A stretch of 64,000 bases of DNA, from the NCBI RefSeq assembly GCF_000829035.1, contig NZ_AP012541.1, positions 2,108,001-2,172,000 on the forward strand. The letters are read 5' to 3'. Both the position numbers and the translations under genes were made by a program. Position 1 is the stretch's first letter, and each line of letters begins with the position of its first letter. The notes beneath the pieces are model-generated. The model was not told the origin of the DNA. It did no database searches and was given only the letters and a program-made list of their open reading frames with translations. Of the stretch, positions 16,700-24,420 are shown one piece after another. This DNA comes from Lacticaseibacillus paracasei subsp. paracasei (GTDB taxonomy: Bacteria > Bacillota > Bacilli > Lactobacillales > Lactobacillaceae).

Positions 16700-19282
16700 T
16701 CAAACATCCCGAGCAGGTTTTCTAGCCGGCAATTGAGCAACCTCATCGACAATCTGATCCAAGATGTCCAGTTGTTCCGCATAACGAACGGCAAATGGTT
16801 GCTCGCTTGGTTTGACTTCCTCTGCTTCCAGCGCGGGTCGCGTGGATAAGCGTTCAGCGTGCCGCTTATCCAGCCAAGCCAAGACCTGATCAAAGGTATA
16901 GCGGCTGAACGTATCGACTGTCAGTTGGCCGGATAGAAAACTACCAAGCAAATCATGGCGAGCGTCGATGGGATAGATTTTGGTGCGGGCTAAGAGCACC
17001 CGAAAGTCACCAAAAAAGATGAATTGCTGCTGGGTGCGCGTCAACGCCGTATAAAAGCTTTGGGCGTTGAGCATCATGTCGGCGCCGTTGACAATGGCAA
17101 TAACGGTATCTGCCTGCCCACCTTGGGCCTTATGCACCGTAATCGCATAAGCCAACGTCAAATCGCGCGGCACGCTGCCAAAACTGTAGTAACAATATTG
17201 CTGGCCGATTTGGACCACAACAAAATGGCGTTTGGTATCAATATGGGCTACCACCCCTGTGTCGCCGTTTGCCACAATTGTCTCACGCCAACGTTTAGTG
17301 CCAAAATCATCGGTCTGTTGCAAGCCATTTTCGCCCAGCACTGCACGCCGTTGCCATGTTTTCGGATCAACAAGCGGGACATGTTTGTCGTTTTTCAAAA
17401 TCATGACCCGATCATTGAGGCGCAAGTGATGTTTTTGATTAGTGACCGGGTCCACGTAACTGCTGATATACTCCGGTTCGCCATTTTTAGCCGGGTTGAC
17501 CAACGCTTGCAACTCAGCATTAAATCGCAAGCGGCCAGTTGCGCCGATGTTTTTATTCACGATCAACAATTGCGCATCAATCTGCTGACCACTTTTGACC
17601 AGCGCATCCTGATACGCCTTCACCCCAGCATCAAACACCCGGCCAGCATTGCGTTGGTTATACAGCGCCACGTTGCCGCTGACATAGCGATCATCGTCTG
17701 GTCCAAAAGGCAGCGCTAACCGCTCACGAATGCGATTAGCTAGTGCTAACACGCCGGACTGGCTATCTTGCCGATAAACGCGCGTCAGTGTTGTCGCCGC
17801 CACCTGTTCATCGTCTAGACAATCTTTTAAAAAGTTGCCGGGACCGATGGGCGGCAGTTGGAAAACATCACCGACAAACAGCACATGCGCCTTTTTGAAA
17901 TTAACGTTCTTCAAAACCGTGTAGGCTAGCGGCGTTGTCAGCATTGAGCTTTCATCCACCACAATGAGTCGCGCATCGCCAAAGGTTTCCCAGTCGGCAT
18001 CCGCGTCAAACTGGCCGGTTTCTTCACCTGGCAGTAGATGCAGATAAGCATGAATCGTAGCAGCTGGCTCGTGCGTATACTTTGCCAAAACTTTGGCGGC
18101 GCGGCCAGTTGGTGCAAGCAAGACACTTTTCTCTTTTGCTTGGGCGTTAAAAAACCGAACCAGCAAATCGGTCAACCAAGTTTTACCGGTGCCAGCACTG
18201 CCATTCAAAACGCTCAAGCCATGACGGTTCACATTTTGAAAAGCGGCGCGCTGTTGATCATTAATGGTTAAATGAAACCGATCGAGAAACTGATCGAGAG
18301 CATCATCTAGCTCATCCGGAGCCATCAACGGCTCGGCTGTTTTTTGAGCGACTTTAATAATCCGCGCCACCGATCCTTCTGTGGCAAACATATCGCAACT
18401 CGTCACAAGTCCATACTGCTCGTTAAGTAAAAAGCCGTATTGCAAGGCTTCTTGCGGATCAGCAAACATTTTCAAATCGGCTTCGCGTACAGCCAATAAA
18501 GTAGCGGCTTGCTGCCGGAACCACGTAATGGTGATATAGGTCAATCCTTGCGTGAGTACAGCGGTGCGAAAAATATATTGCAATCCTGCCGTAAGCCGAT
18601 GCGGATCATTCGCTGCAATGCCACGCATTTTAGCAAAGGTGTCGACTTTCTTGAAATCAAGCTGGGCAACTGACATCAACAGGTACGGATTGGCATCAAT
18701 ACTTTGCATGGCCAAATTGGCATCTTTATAAGCCAACCAAATTTTTTCATAAGTCATTGAGCTTAGTGCCTTGCCCCAGTGATTGGCCAACACGGCAATT
18801 TCCAGTTTGCCGCGGATGGCGGTAGCGATTTTCTTAATTGTGGCGGGACCAATGCCCGGGACACTATTCGGTTTTACCTGATCGGTTGAAAAAATTGTCA
18901 AGATCGGGGTATCATCCGCAAAATGTTCATGCAATCGGCGCCGAACTGTCGGCTGATGCACCAGTAACGTGTCAATCAGCTGCCACTGCCGGCGCGGTTC
19001 TTTGGGCAAGCCAAAATGCAACCGCGCCAATTTGTAAGACGGCTTGTTATAACGCAATGAGCCAGCATCATCGTAAACCAAATCAGCGGTGATGATCGCT
19101 CGGCGATTGTAGTAGCCCATATCACCGGTAATGGTTGCCTCTTGGGTGAGCGTCATTTTAAGCGCCGGATTCGGATTCAGAATCCGCACGGCGTAAACTT
19201 TATAATCACCGTTATCGCTATTAAACAGCAACTTGATCACTTGCAGATCAACATTTTCATAAACTTGTTCCTGATTAGCCAT
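16700..19282 (-). CDS. recD2: RecD2-like ATP-dependent DNA helicase
   Basis: 860 residues, the size of RecD2/YrrC 5'-3' helicases that work without RecBC. The N-terminal region has a helix-hairpin-helix motif (VPGIGPATIKKI, near 145). The helicase core carries Walker A GSAGTGKTW near 361, APTGRAAKVL, Walker B VVDESSML near 440, GDVFQLPPIGPG and the motif VI region YTALTRTQQQ. The tail after 790 is divergent. The start at 19282 (MANQEQ) has AGGAGGGG upstream. Role: DNA repair and recombination by strand unwinding. It follows an unknown gene by 40 bases, probably in one operon. The genome may carry a second, canonical recD2; this cannot be judged here. Confidence 0.9.
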   Translation of the reverse strand: MANQEQVYENVDLQVIKLLFNSDNGDYKVYAVRILNPNPALKMTLTQEATITGDMGYYNRRAIITADLVYDDAGSLRYNKPSYKLARLHFGLPKEPRRQWQLIDTLLVHQPTVRRRLHEHFADDTPILTIFSTDQVKPNSVPGIGPATIKKIATAIRGKLEIAVLANHWGKALSSMTYEKIWLAYKDANLAMQSIDANPYLLMSVAQLDFKKVDTFAKMRGIAANDPHRLTAGLQYIFRTAVLTQGLTYITITWFRQQAATLLAVREADLKMFADPQEALQYGFLLNEQYGLVTSCDMFATEGSVARIIKVAQKTAEPLMAPDELDDALDQFLDRFHLTINDQQRAAFQNVNRHGLSVLNGSAGTGKTWLTDLLVRFFNAQAKEKSVLLAPTGRAAKVLAKYTHEPAATIHAYLHLLPGEETGQFDADADWETFGDARLIVVDESSMLTTPLAYTVLKNVNFKKAHVLFVGDVFQLPPIGPGNFLKDCLDDEQVAATTLTRVYRQDSQSGVLALANRIRERLALPFGPDDDRYVSGNVALYNQRNAGRVFDAGVKAYQDALVKSGQQIDAQLLIVNKNIGATGRLRFNAELQALVNPAKNGEPEYISSYVDPVTNQKHHLRLNDRVMILKNDKHVPLVDPKTWQRRAVLGENGLQQTDDFGTKRWRETIVANGDTGVVAHIDTKRHFVVVQIGQQYCYYSFGSVPRDLTLAYAITVHKAQGGQADTVIAIVNGADMMLNAQSFYTALTRTQQQFIFFGDFRVLLARTKIYPIDARHDLLGSFLSGQLTVDTFSRYTFDQVLAWLDKRHAERLSTRPALEAEEVKPSEQPFAVRYAEQLDILDQIVDEVAQLPARKPARDV

Positions 19283-19322
19283 GTGCGCCCCTCCTCTCAA
19301 AAAACAATCACCGACAAAAACT

Positions 19323-19913
19323 TTATAGTTGCATTCTTAGTTTCGTTGTCTCGTGTGTCGCAGCCTTGTCGAGCTTCGGTGCAATCCGAAATCGAAAATC
19401 CTCCGGTACGGCTTGCAACTCATGCTGAGCCCACTGTTGGATAAAGGTCGGTTGCTGCCGGATCTGATAAAACTGCAATTCTGGGCGATGCGTACTGTAA
19501 ACAACGACATCTTCTCGCCCGTGCTTCACTGACCACTGAATGGCCGCCAGCAGTGCGACCAAGCCGGCAGATGGTAGATAAAATTTTCGCGCCGGGTTGA
19601 AATCGTCCGGTGTCAGCTCAGCATTTGCTGGCGCATCAGCGTATGCCAACTCTTTGACTGCATCGTCCAAAAACTGGGTGTGGCGCAACAATGTTTTATC
19701 TGCCGCATCCGTGATTTTCAAGCCAAATCGATTGCCATTCAGATCATTCAGCCATGCTAAATAAACCTTTGTCTGCGGCGCAAAATCTGCACTATCAACC
19801 TCGTGCTGCAGATTGGCCATGCCGCGATGCAGCAAGATCCCCTCAGCTGTGCCGCCATTAGGAAGTTTAATGATGCGTTGTGCCTCGCTTGATGTTGCGT
19901 GTGTATCTGCCAT
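19323..19913 (-). CDS. Hypothetical protein upstream of recD2
   Basis: 196 residues, not recognised. No membrane segment or signal peptide. An Asp/Glu-rich middle (ANAELTPDDFNPARKFYLPS) is followed by SAGLVALLAAIQWSVKHGREDVVVYS. The ATG has AAGAGG upstream and the gene ends 40 bases before the recD2 start on the same strand, so the two are probably cotranscribed. A link to DNA repair is only inferred from this. The gap 19914-20338 upstream holds no other gene. Confidence 0.7.
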   Translation of the reverse strand: MADTHATSSEAQRIIKLPNGGTAEGILLHRGMANLQHEVDSADFAPQTKVYLAWLNDLNGNRFGLKITDAADKTLLRHTQFLDDAVKELAYADAPANAELTPDDFNPARKFYLPSAGLVALLAAIQWSVKHGREDVVVYSTHRPELQFYQIRQQPTFIQQWAQHELQAVPEDFRFRIAPKLDKAATHETTKLRMQL

Positions 19914-20261
19914 GATCGGCCTCTTTTCTTCAAATAAGCTTAACCGGTATGGTGGTTGGTTGCAAATATTGATTAGCTAACCCTCAAAAAGGTGGCTGAC
20001 TTGCTGCTAACATTGACTTTTGAGTGATCTCGAGCGTCCCATTAGCATCGACTTTTACTACTATCATTCTTTTGATATTTTTGGGGTTGAAGCTTAGACC
20101 GGCAATTTAAGTCTCACAAATCGGCATTTATTTACCTTAAAACGAGACAAAAAGTTATTTTTAGCTTTGTGATCTCGTGAATTTGAAAGCGGGTTTCCAT
20201 GTAAAGCCTATTAATAAGCGATTAAATAAATTTTGCTTGCTCACTCAATTCGTTTTTGTTG

Positions 20262-20310
20262 GCTCTCGCAACCATTCGCGTACAATTAAAGTTGTTCCAG
20301 CGAATGGAAC
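20262..20310 (+). promoter_or_regulatory. Promoter and inverted repeat before the WxL-like gene
   Basis: TTGGCT and TACAAT (20281-20286) lie with a 16-base spacer. Just downstream, 20294-20310, is the inverted repeat GTTCCA-GCGAA-TGGAAC, placed where a repressor would block the start of transcription. Operator function is inferred. Confidence 0.4.
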
Positions 20311-20338
20311 GATTTGACATCAATTGGGGGGAACTTTT

Positions 20339-20944
20339 ATGTCAAAGAAATTGTGGTTGAGCGGTGTCGCGTTTGCCGGTCTCGTTGTGGGGAGTATTGC
20401 AACCGGTTCATCGCTTGTAGCTGCGGACAATACCGTTGGCACGACAAATACGACAGTCGCAGTGACAGGTGGCACAATCGACCTTGCAGTGCCTGACACA
20501 CTGACTTTTCCAAGTGAGCCTGTCGAAGGGATTGTTAGAGCCAATGTCAACGAGACGGTTAATTCCGCTGACAACTCATTATTAACGATCAATGACTTCC
20601 GCGGTACGGACGCCGGGTATACGGTGTCGGCCAAAGCGTCTGCGATCACAGCCGCTAATGGCGATGTTCTGCCAGGCGCGGCCATCGAACTAACGCCGGA
20701 TGCCCCAGCAGTGACGAATGCTGATGCCCCGACTTGGAGTAAAGCGGTAACGTTGACGGATTCAGATCAACCATTATTCGCTACGACCAAATCGCTAAAC
20801 GGTGCCGGCATTAGCAGTTATGATCTGAACAAAACAACGTTGGCAATTCCTGAGGACAACGCTGTTAAGGCTGAAAGCTATTCCGGTATCATCACCTTTA
20901 CATTGACACCTGGTCAGCCAGCTGCACCAGCTACTGCACAGTAA
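20339..20944 (+). CDS. Small secreted WxL-like surface protein
   Basis: 201 residues. Residues 1-29 form a signal peptide (MSKKLWLSG, then a hydrophobic core and SLVAA before DN). The mature part is rich in Thr, Ala, Asp and beta-strand patterns. The C-terminal pattern SGIITFTLTPGQP resembles the end of WxL domains (in the family, ITWTL or ITWSL), and AGYTVSAKAS resembles the earlier WxL motif. The tryptophans at both places are replaced (Phe and Tyr). WxL domains bind peptidoglycan non-covalently. Start at 20339 with GGGGGG upstream; a frame five codons longer has no ribosome site. Confidence 0.75.
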   Translation: MSKKLWLSGVAFAGLVVGSIATGSSLVAADNTVGTTNTTVAVTGGTIDLAVPDTLTFPSEPVEGIVRANVNETVNSADNSLLTINDFRGTDAGYTVSAKASAITAANGDVLPGAAIELTPDAPAVTNADAPTWSKAVTLTDSDQPLFATTKSLNGAGISSYDLNKTTLAIPEDNAVKAESYSGIITFTLTPGQPAAPATAQ

Positions 20945-21007
20945 CGGTGGCGCGAGGTTGATGGTTTTCGACTTTTCTGGTTGTACTTGCCGGAAGGGAG
21001 TTGATTC

Positions 21008-21109
21008 ATGTCAGGACATCACCAGAAGACTGTTCGGTCACAATTAAAAATCAGCGCGGGTACCCACGTCGTTTGGATCGGCAATCATTCACGCACCATA
21101 TCGTATTGA
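21008..21109 (+). pseudogene. Short frame after the WxL-like gene, possibly the start of a decayed gene
   Basis: An ATG with GGAAGGGAG 7 bases upstream opens 33 codons starting MSGHHQKTVRSQLKI and then stops. WxL genes are commonly followed by further cell-surface genes, and 21110-21450 contains several short protein-like stretches in changing frames. This may therefore be the start of such a gene, now broken. The evidence is weak. Confidence 0.25.
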
Positions 21110-21153
21110 ATCTACAAGTCTTTCATCTCTCTTATGAATTTTCATCTCTACAC

Positions 21154-21196
21154 ATGCGGCATCACCATTGTCTTGGGGGAGACGGTGATGCCGCAT
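21154..21196. other. Strong hairpin
   Basis: A perfect 13-base inverted repeat, ATGCGGCATCACC / GGTGATGCCGCAT, with a 17-base loop. No T run follows on either side, so it does not look like an ordinary terminator. Confidence 0.6.
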
Positions 21197-21456
21197 GAAA
21201 AAGAACCAAAGTTAATGTCTTGCTCAAGGTTGACTTGCAACTGTCAGCTTTGATAACCAAGTCGCGACACGGCAACCAGCAACATCAGAGCACAAACAGA
21301 AGCGCTAAAAAATCGGAACATGTTCAAATCCCAATTTGATGTTACCGGCATTGCTGATCGTTCACGCGCACGGTCAGCGATCCAAAACCCACAGTACCGA
21401 TCTTTTCAAAGTTCCCGAAATGGGTTGCCGACTTGGTCTATCAAAAAGCATCAAAG

Positions 21457-21487
21457 AAACCGTCGATTTTATGATCGACGGTTTTTT
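21457..21487 (+). terminator. Terminator downstream of the WxL region
   Basis: AACCGTCGAT / ATCGACGGTT with a 6-base loop, followed by TTTTTT. It marks the likely end of the WxL transcript after about 500 bases of non-coding or decayed sequence. Confidence 0.85.
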
Positions 21488-21491
21488 CGTG

Positions 21492-21610
21492 AGCGCGAAC
21501 CAGCCCGGGTAGAAACCGGAGCATATGCGGCCTTGGGCGTGATGGTTGGTTTTTGACCATTGCGACCACGGTCCTTATGCACAGGTTTCTGGGCTGGCAA
21601 GCGCGTTATG
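21492..21610 (-). repeat. Repeat family C, copy C1
   Basis: It starts GCGAACCAGCCCGGGTAGAA and ends GGCTGGCAAGCGCGTT. The two halves are imperfect inverted repeats (GAAACCGGAGCATATGCGGCC against GTCCTTATGCACAGGTTTC). It is followed directly by C2. Confidence 0.85.
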
Positions 21611-21612
21611 AC

Positions 21613-21734
21613 GAAGCCCGAACCAGCCCGGATAGAAACCGGAGCATAAGCGGCCTTGGCGTGATGGTTGGTTTTTGACCATTGCGACCACGGCCCTTAT
21701 GCGCAGGTTTCTGGGCTGGCAAGCGCGTTTATGG
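21613..21734 (-). repeat. Repeat family C, copy C2 (tandem with C1)
   Basis: A second copy in the same orientation, almost identical to C1 over about 118 bases. The two form a head-to-tail pair just before the end of the convergent sugar kinase gene. Confidence 0.85.
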
Positions 21735-21752
21735 CGAAACACAGCGCAATTT

Positions 21753-22565
21753 TCACGAAATCAGTGGTGCGCCATGCCCAAATGAACCGGGCAACAAAAC
21801 CTGCGCCGAAGCGAATTTAGCCGCATGACTTAATGATTCCGAAACTTTGGCATCCAATGTTGGCTTGCTAGAAGAATACAAGGTCGCAGCAAAGGACGTA
21901 ATATAAGCATCCCCTGCTCCCAACGAATCCACCGCCTTCACGCCAAGCGCCTGCTGCCAAGACATCATGCCGTCGACCAGCGCCGCCGAACCACGCAATC
22001 CGCGTGAACAAACAATCCGATCGCAACCAGCCGCCGCAACCCGGCGCATCAATGCCTCCACATCATCATCAGACCGTGCTTTGCCAGAAAGATAGGCGAG
22101 ATCAATCTGTGGCGCAATCTTTTTAAACAGTTTGTCATCGTCAAGGATCGAAAAGTCATAAACCTTGCGCGCTGTGATAGCCTGCAGAAAAGCATCCGCA
22201 TGACTTTCACTATTCAGATAGACCAGATCGAAACTATTGATATAGGCAATGTCCTCTGGGTCAAGTCGCAGCTCTTGTGGCGGCTCGCCGACCACTTTAC
22301 GCCGTGCCCCGTCTTTGCCTGTGATCGTTGTAAAAGCATTTCGACCGGCATATTGTAGCGAATGCTGCACATCTACGCCGCGTTCGACCAACATGCGCCG
22401 CGCAAAATCGCCACGCGCATCATTCCCGAACGTCCCGATATAGGCTGCCTGCAAGCCGAGTTCGGCGGCAAAAACCGCCGTATTCGCTGCATGACCGCCA
22501 AGATACATCTGCTTATCAGCCGGATAAAGATCAACGACATTGTCTCCAATCGCAATGACTTTCAC
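21753..22565 (-). CDS. PfkB-family sugar kinase, FrlD-like
   Basis: 270 residues. Start IGDNVVDLYP and YLGGHAANTAVFAAELG resemble fructoselysine 6-kinase FrlD. The C-terminal PfkB signature DSLGAGDAYITSFAA holds the catalytic Asp, and the end SFGHGAP also fits FrlD. It would phosphorylate a fructosamine or related sugar in the cytosol. No deglycase (frlB) or transporter is adjacent, so the exact substrate is open. The start codon is GTG with AGGGAG upstream. Confidence 0.8.
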   Translation of the reverse strand: MKVIAIGDNVVDLYPADKQMYLGGHAANTAVFAAELGLQAAYIGTFGNDARGDFARRMLVERGVDVQHSLQYAGRNAFTTITGKDGARRKVVGEPPQELRLDPEDIAYINSFDLVYLNSESHADAFLQAITARKVYDFSILDDDKLFKKIAPQIDLAYLSGKARSDDDVEALMRRVAAAGCDRIVCSRGLRGSAALVDGMMSWQQALGVKAVDSLGAGDAYITSFAATLYSSSKPTLDAKVSESLSHAAKFASAQVLLPGSFGHGAPLIS

Positions 22566-22750
22566 CGATCTCTCCCTCTTTCCATCAAACGCGGCAACTG
22601 CAGTCTTCGATCAAACTGCTGCCATGCAAACTCCTGCTTCCTGTTAACAAGGTCAAGTTTACCACAGCAGGAATTGGGTGTGGCATCAAGATTGTCATGT
22701 TTTCCAGAACGCATGATCATCACCAAGCCTATCAGCCTGAGGAAATGAAC

Positions 22751-22785
22751 AAAACGGCGTCCAAAACTGGCCGTCGTTTTTTCGT
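22751..22785. terminator. Terminator between the sugar kinase and the hydantoinase remnant
   Basis: AACGGC / GCCGTCGTT with an 11-base loop and TTTTTT on the plus strand. On the minus strand the tail is TTTTGTT. Together with 22800-22886, where only a weak GATGATG/CATCATC hairpin is seen, this is all the gap 22566-22886 holds. Confidence 0.5.
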
Positions 22786-22886
22786 TTTATATGTTATTCC
22801 AAGCTAATGTCTGAAAACTTATTCCGGTCACCAATAACAGTCTACAAATTTCGATGATGGGTATTATCATCATCAGGTTTGCTTTT

Positions 22887-23537
22887 TCATTTCGCCAAAT
22901 TCCCAACCACCTTAATCTTCACCCGATTCGCATTCTCAGGATGATAAGCCAGCGGTACCTCATCAACTTCAACGACTTCAATCGTCGTTTCATCCGCGCC
23001 AGATTCAATTGCTGCGGCAGTAGCTTTCTCCTTTGCATCAGCCATCGCCTTGTCGCGCGGAATCTGGTTGTATGGATAAATTCGGCCGTATTCACCCGAA
23101 ACCTGACTGATGGACGCACCAATCTCGTTTGCCACACCGCCCAATGGGTCACGAACTAGTTTGCCGACCCCTTCCAACCGATGCGGTGCAATGATGACAC
23201 CGCCACCGACAAGGATCACTGTTGCCGGCTCAGCACTCGTCTTCATTTTATCAATCGCCACGGCGATCATGTCGCTGATCGTTTGCAAAGCCGCCTGAGC
23301 GAACTTCAGCGAAATTTGCTTGGTCAGTTGGGGATCGCCGACATCCGACAAACCCAAACGAACCGCAATGTCAGTGGCGGTGATAATGTTACCACCAAAC
23401 GTCAATGCTTCATCCGTAATCTTGTAGCCAACGGAATCGGGACCCACCGTGACACTGCCATCTTGCTGCTGGCGAACGATCGAGTCGCCACCTAATCCAA
23501 TTGACATGATATCCGGCATCCGAAAGTTAGTCGCCAC
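22887..23537 (-). pseudogene. C-terminal remnant of a hydantoinase/oxoprolinase-family protein
   Basis: The 216 residues from GTG at 23537 match the last part of HyuA-like ATP-dependent hydantoinases: TNFRMPDIMSIGLGGDSIV, YGRIYPYNQIPRDKAMADAKEKA. Intact relatives have about 500 residues with the ATPase part first. Here the frame is open only back to the TGA that ends the upstream gene (23568-23570). The intervening codons already read ...ECGGVATNFRMPD, so the N-terminal half was lost by deletion. No good ribosome site precedes the GTG. The missing nucleotide-binding domain makes activity unlikely. Confidence 0.8.
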
Positions 23538-23567
23538 GCCGCCACATTCAGACCATGCACGCGCTTT

Positions 23568-24374
23568 TCAGCCCAATATTTGTCGAATTGCCAGTAACAC
23601 CAAACCCAATCCCATCATCGCCATCGTGACGTTAAGCACCTTCGTCACAATTCGCCGCTCTTGGTCATCCATCTCCTCTATCATGCTCAAACTATAGTCG
23701 TTGTAAGGCCCAGCATCCCAATACCCGACATAATAACTCAGCAACTTCTTCTCACGACCAGTCAACGGCTTACTGTCAGCCCGAAGCAACAGTTGATCAT
23801 CAAATAAGGCATACATATCATCACTCAACATCGCGGCCTTACGTTGCCGCCTCGCCTGCTCACTGACCTGATCGAACAACCGCTGAAACCGTTCCCGCGC
23901 CTGCGCATCTTCATCATCCTCCGCTGACCACGCCGTTAATTTCCGCTGAAAGATCGCCATCACATCGTTAAAATGTTGCTGTTGAAAATGATTAGCAAAC
24001 GTCAGATAACGATTCTGTTCATTCAGATATTTAGTTTGCCAAGTCTGGTAAAGAAAGTAGCCAAACAACCACAACACGATCAAAGCATTGATCAAGTTTC
24101 CCAAATTCCAAGCCGTCATCAGTTTCTCAAGACTACCAATCACCCAAAAGGTCAGGATCATGAGACTAACAAACAACGACAACAACTGTTTCTGCCGCAT
24201 CTGCGGATTCCGCTGCATCTCGGCATAAATCGTCTGGCGATGCTTCAAATAAAGGACAAAGTAGTCCAAAAAGTCCAACGAGCGGACTTGTCGGTAAGTC
24301 TTAACGATGTAAAAGAGCAGGATGACTAGTGAAACCATGTTGATGACGCGGTTGATGGTGTCGATTGGGGACAT
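23568..24374 (-). CDS. Hypothetical membrane protein
   Basis: 268 residues, not recognised. Membrane segments are at about 9-25, 66-84 and 88-108, and again at the C-terminus (VTMAMMGLGLVLLAIRQIL). Between them lies a soluble, charged helical part of about 130 residues (HFQQQHFNDVMAIFQRKL, ERFQRLFDQVSEQARRQRKAA). ATG with AAGGGAG upstream. It lies 46 bases downstream of the DUF262 endonuclease gene on the same strand and may be cotranscribed with it. Confidence 0.7.
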   Translation of the reverse strand: MSPIDTINRVINMVSLVILLFYIVKTYRQVRSLDFLDYFVLYLKHRQTIYAEMQRNPQMRQKQLLSLFVSLMILTFWVIGSLEKLMTAWNLGNLINALIVLWLFGYFLYQTWQTKYLNEQNRYLTFANHFQQQHFNDVMAIFQRKLTAWSAEDDEDAQARERFQRLFDQVSEQARRQRKAAMLSDDMYALFDDQLLLRADSKPLTGREKKLLSYYVGYWDAGPYNDYSLSMIEEMDDQERRIVTKVLNVTMAMMGLGLVLLAIRQILG

Positions 24375-24420
24375 AGAGGACTCCCTTTCAGTTTATTGAC
24401 GTGTCACACACCACTTAATT

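Noticed and set aside
20180..20200. TTTGAAAGCGGGTTTCC as a cre site
   Set aside because: It needs an extra base between the half-sites and fails two consensus positions.
20314..20685. Minus-strand and alternate frames over the WxL-like gene
   Set aside because: Shadows of a gene with signal peptide, promoter and ribosome site on the plus strand.
21492..21734. Tandem repeats considered as a CRISPR array
   Set aside because: Only two units of about 120 bases, with no spacers of unique sequence and no cas genes nearby.
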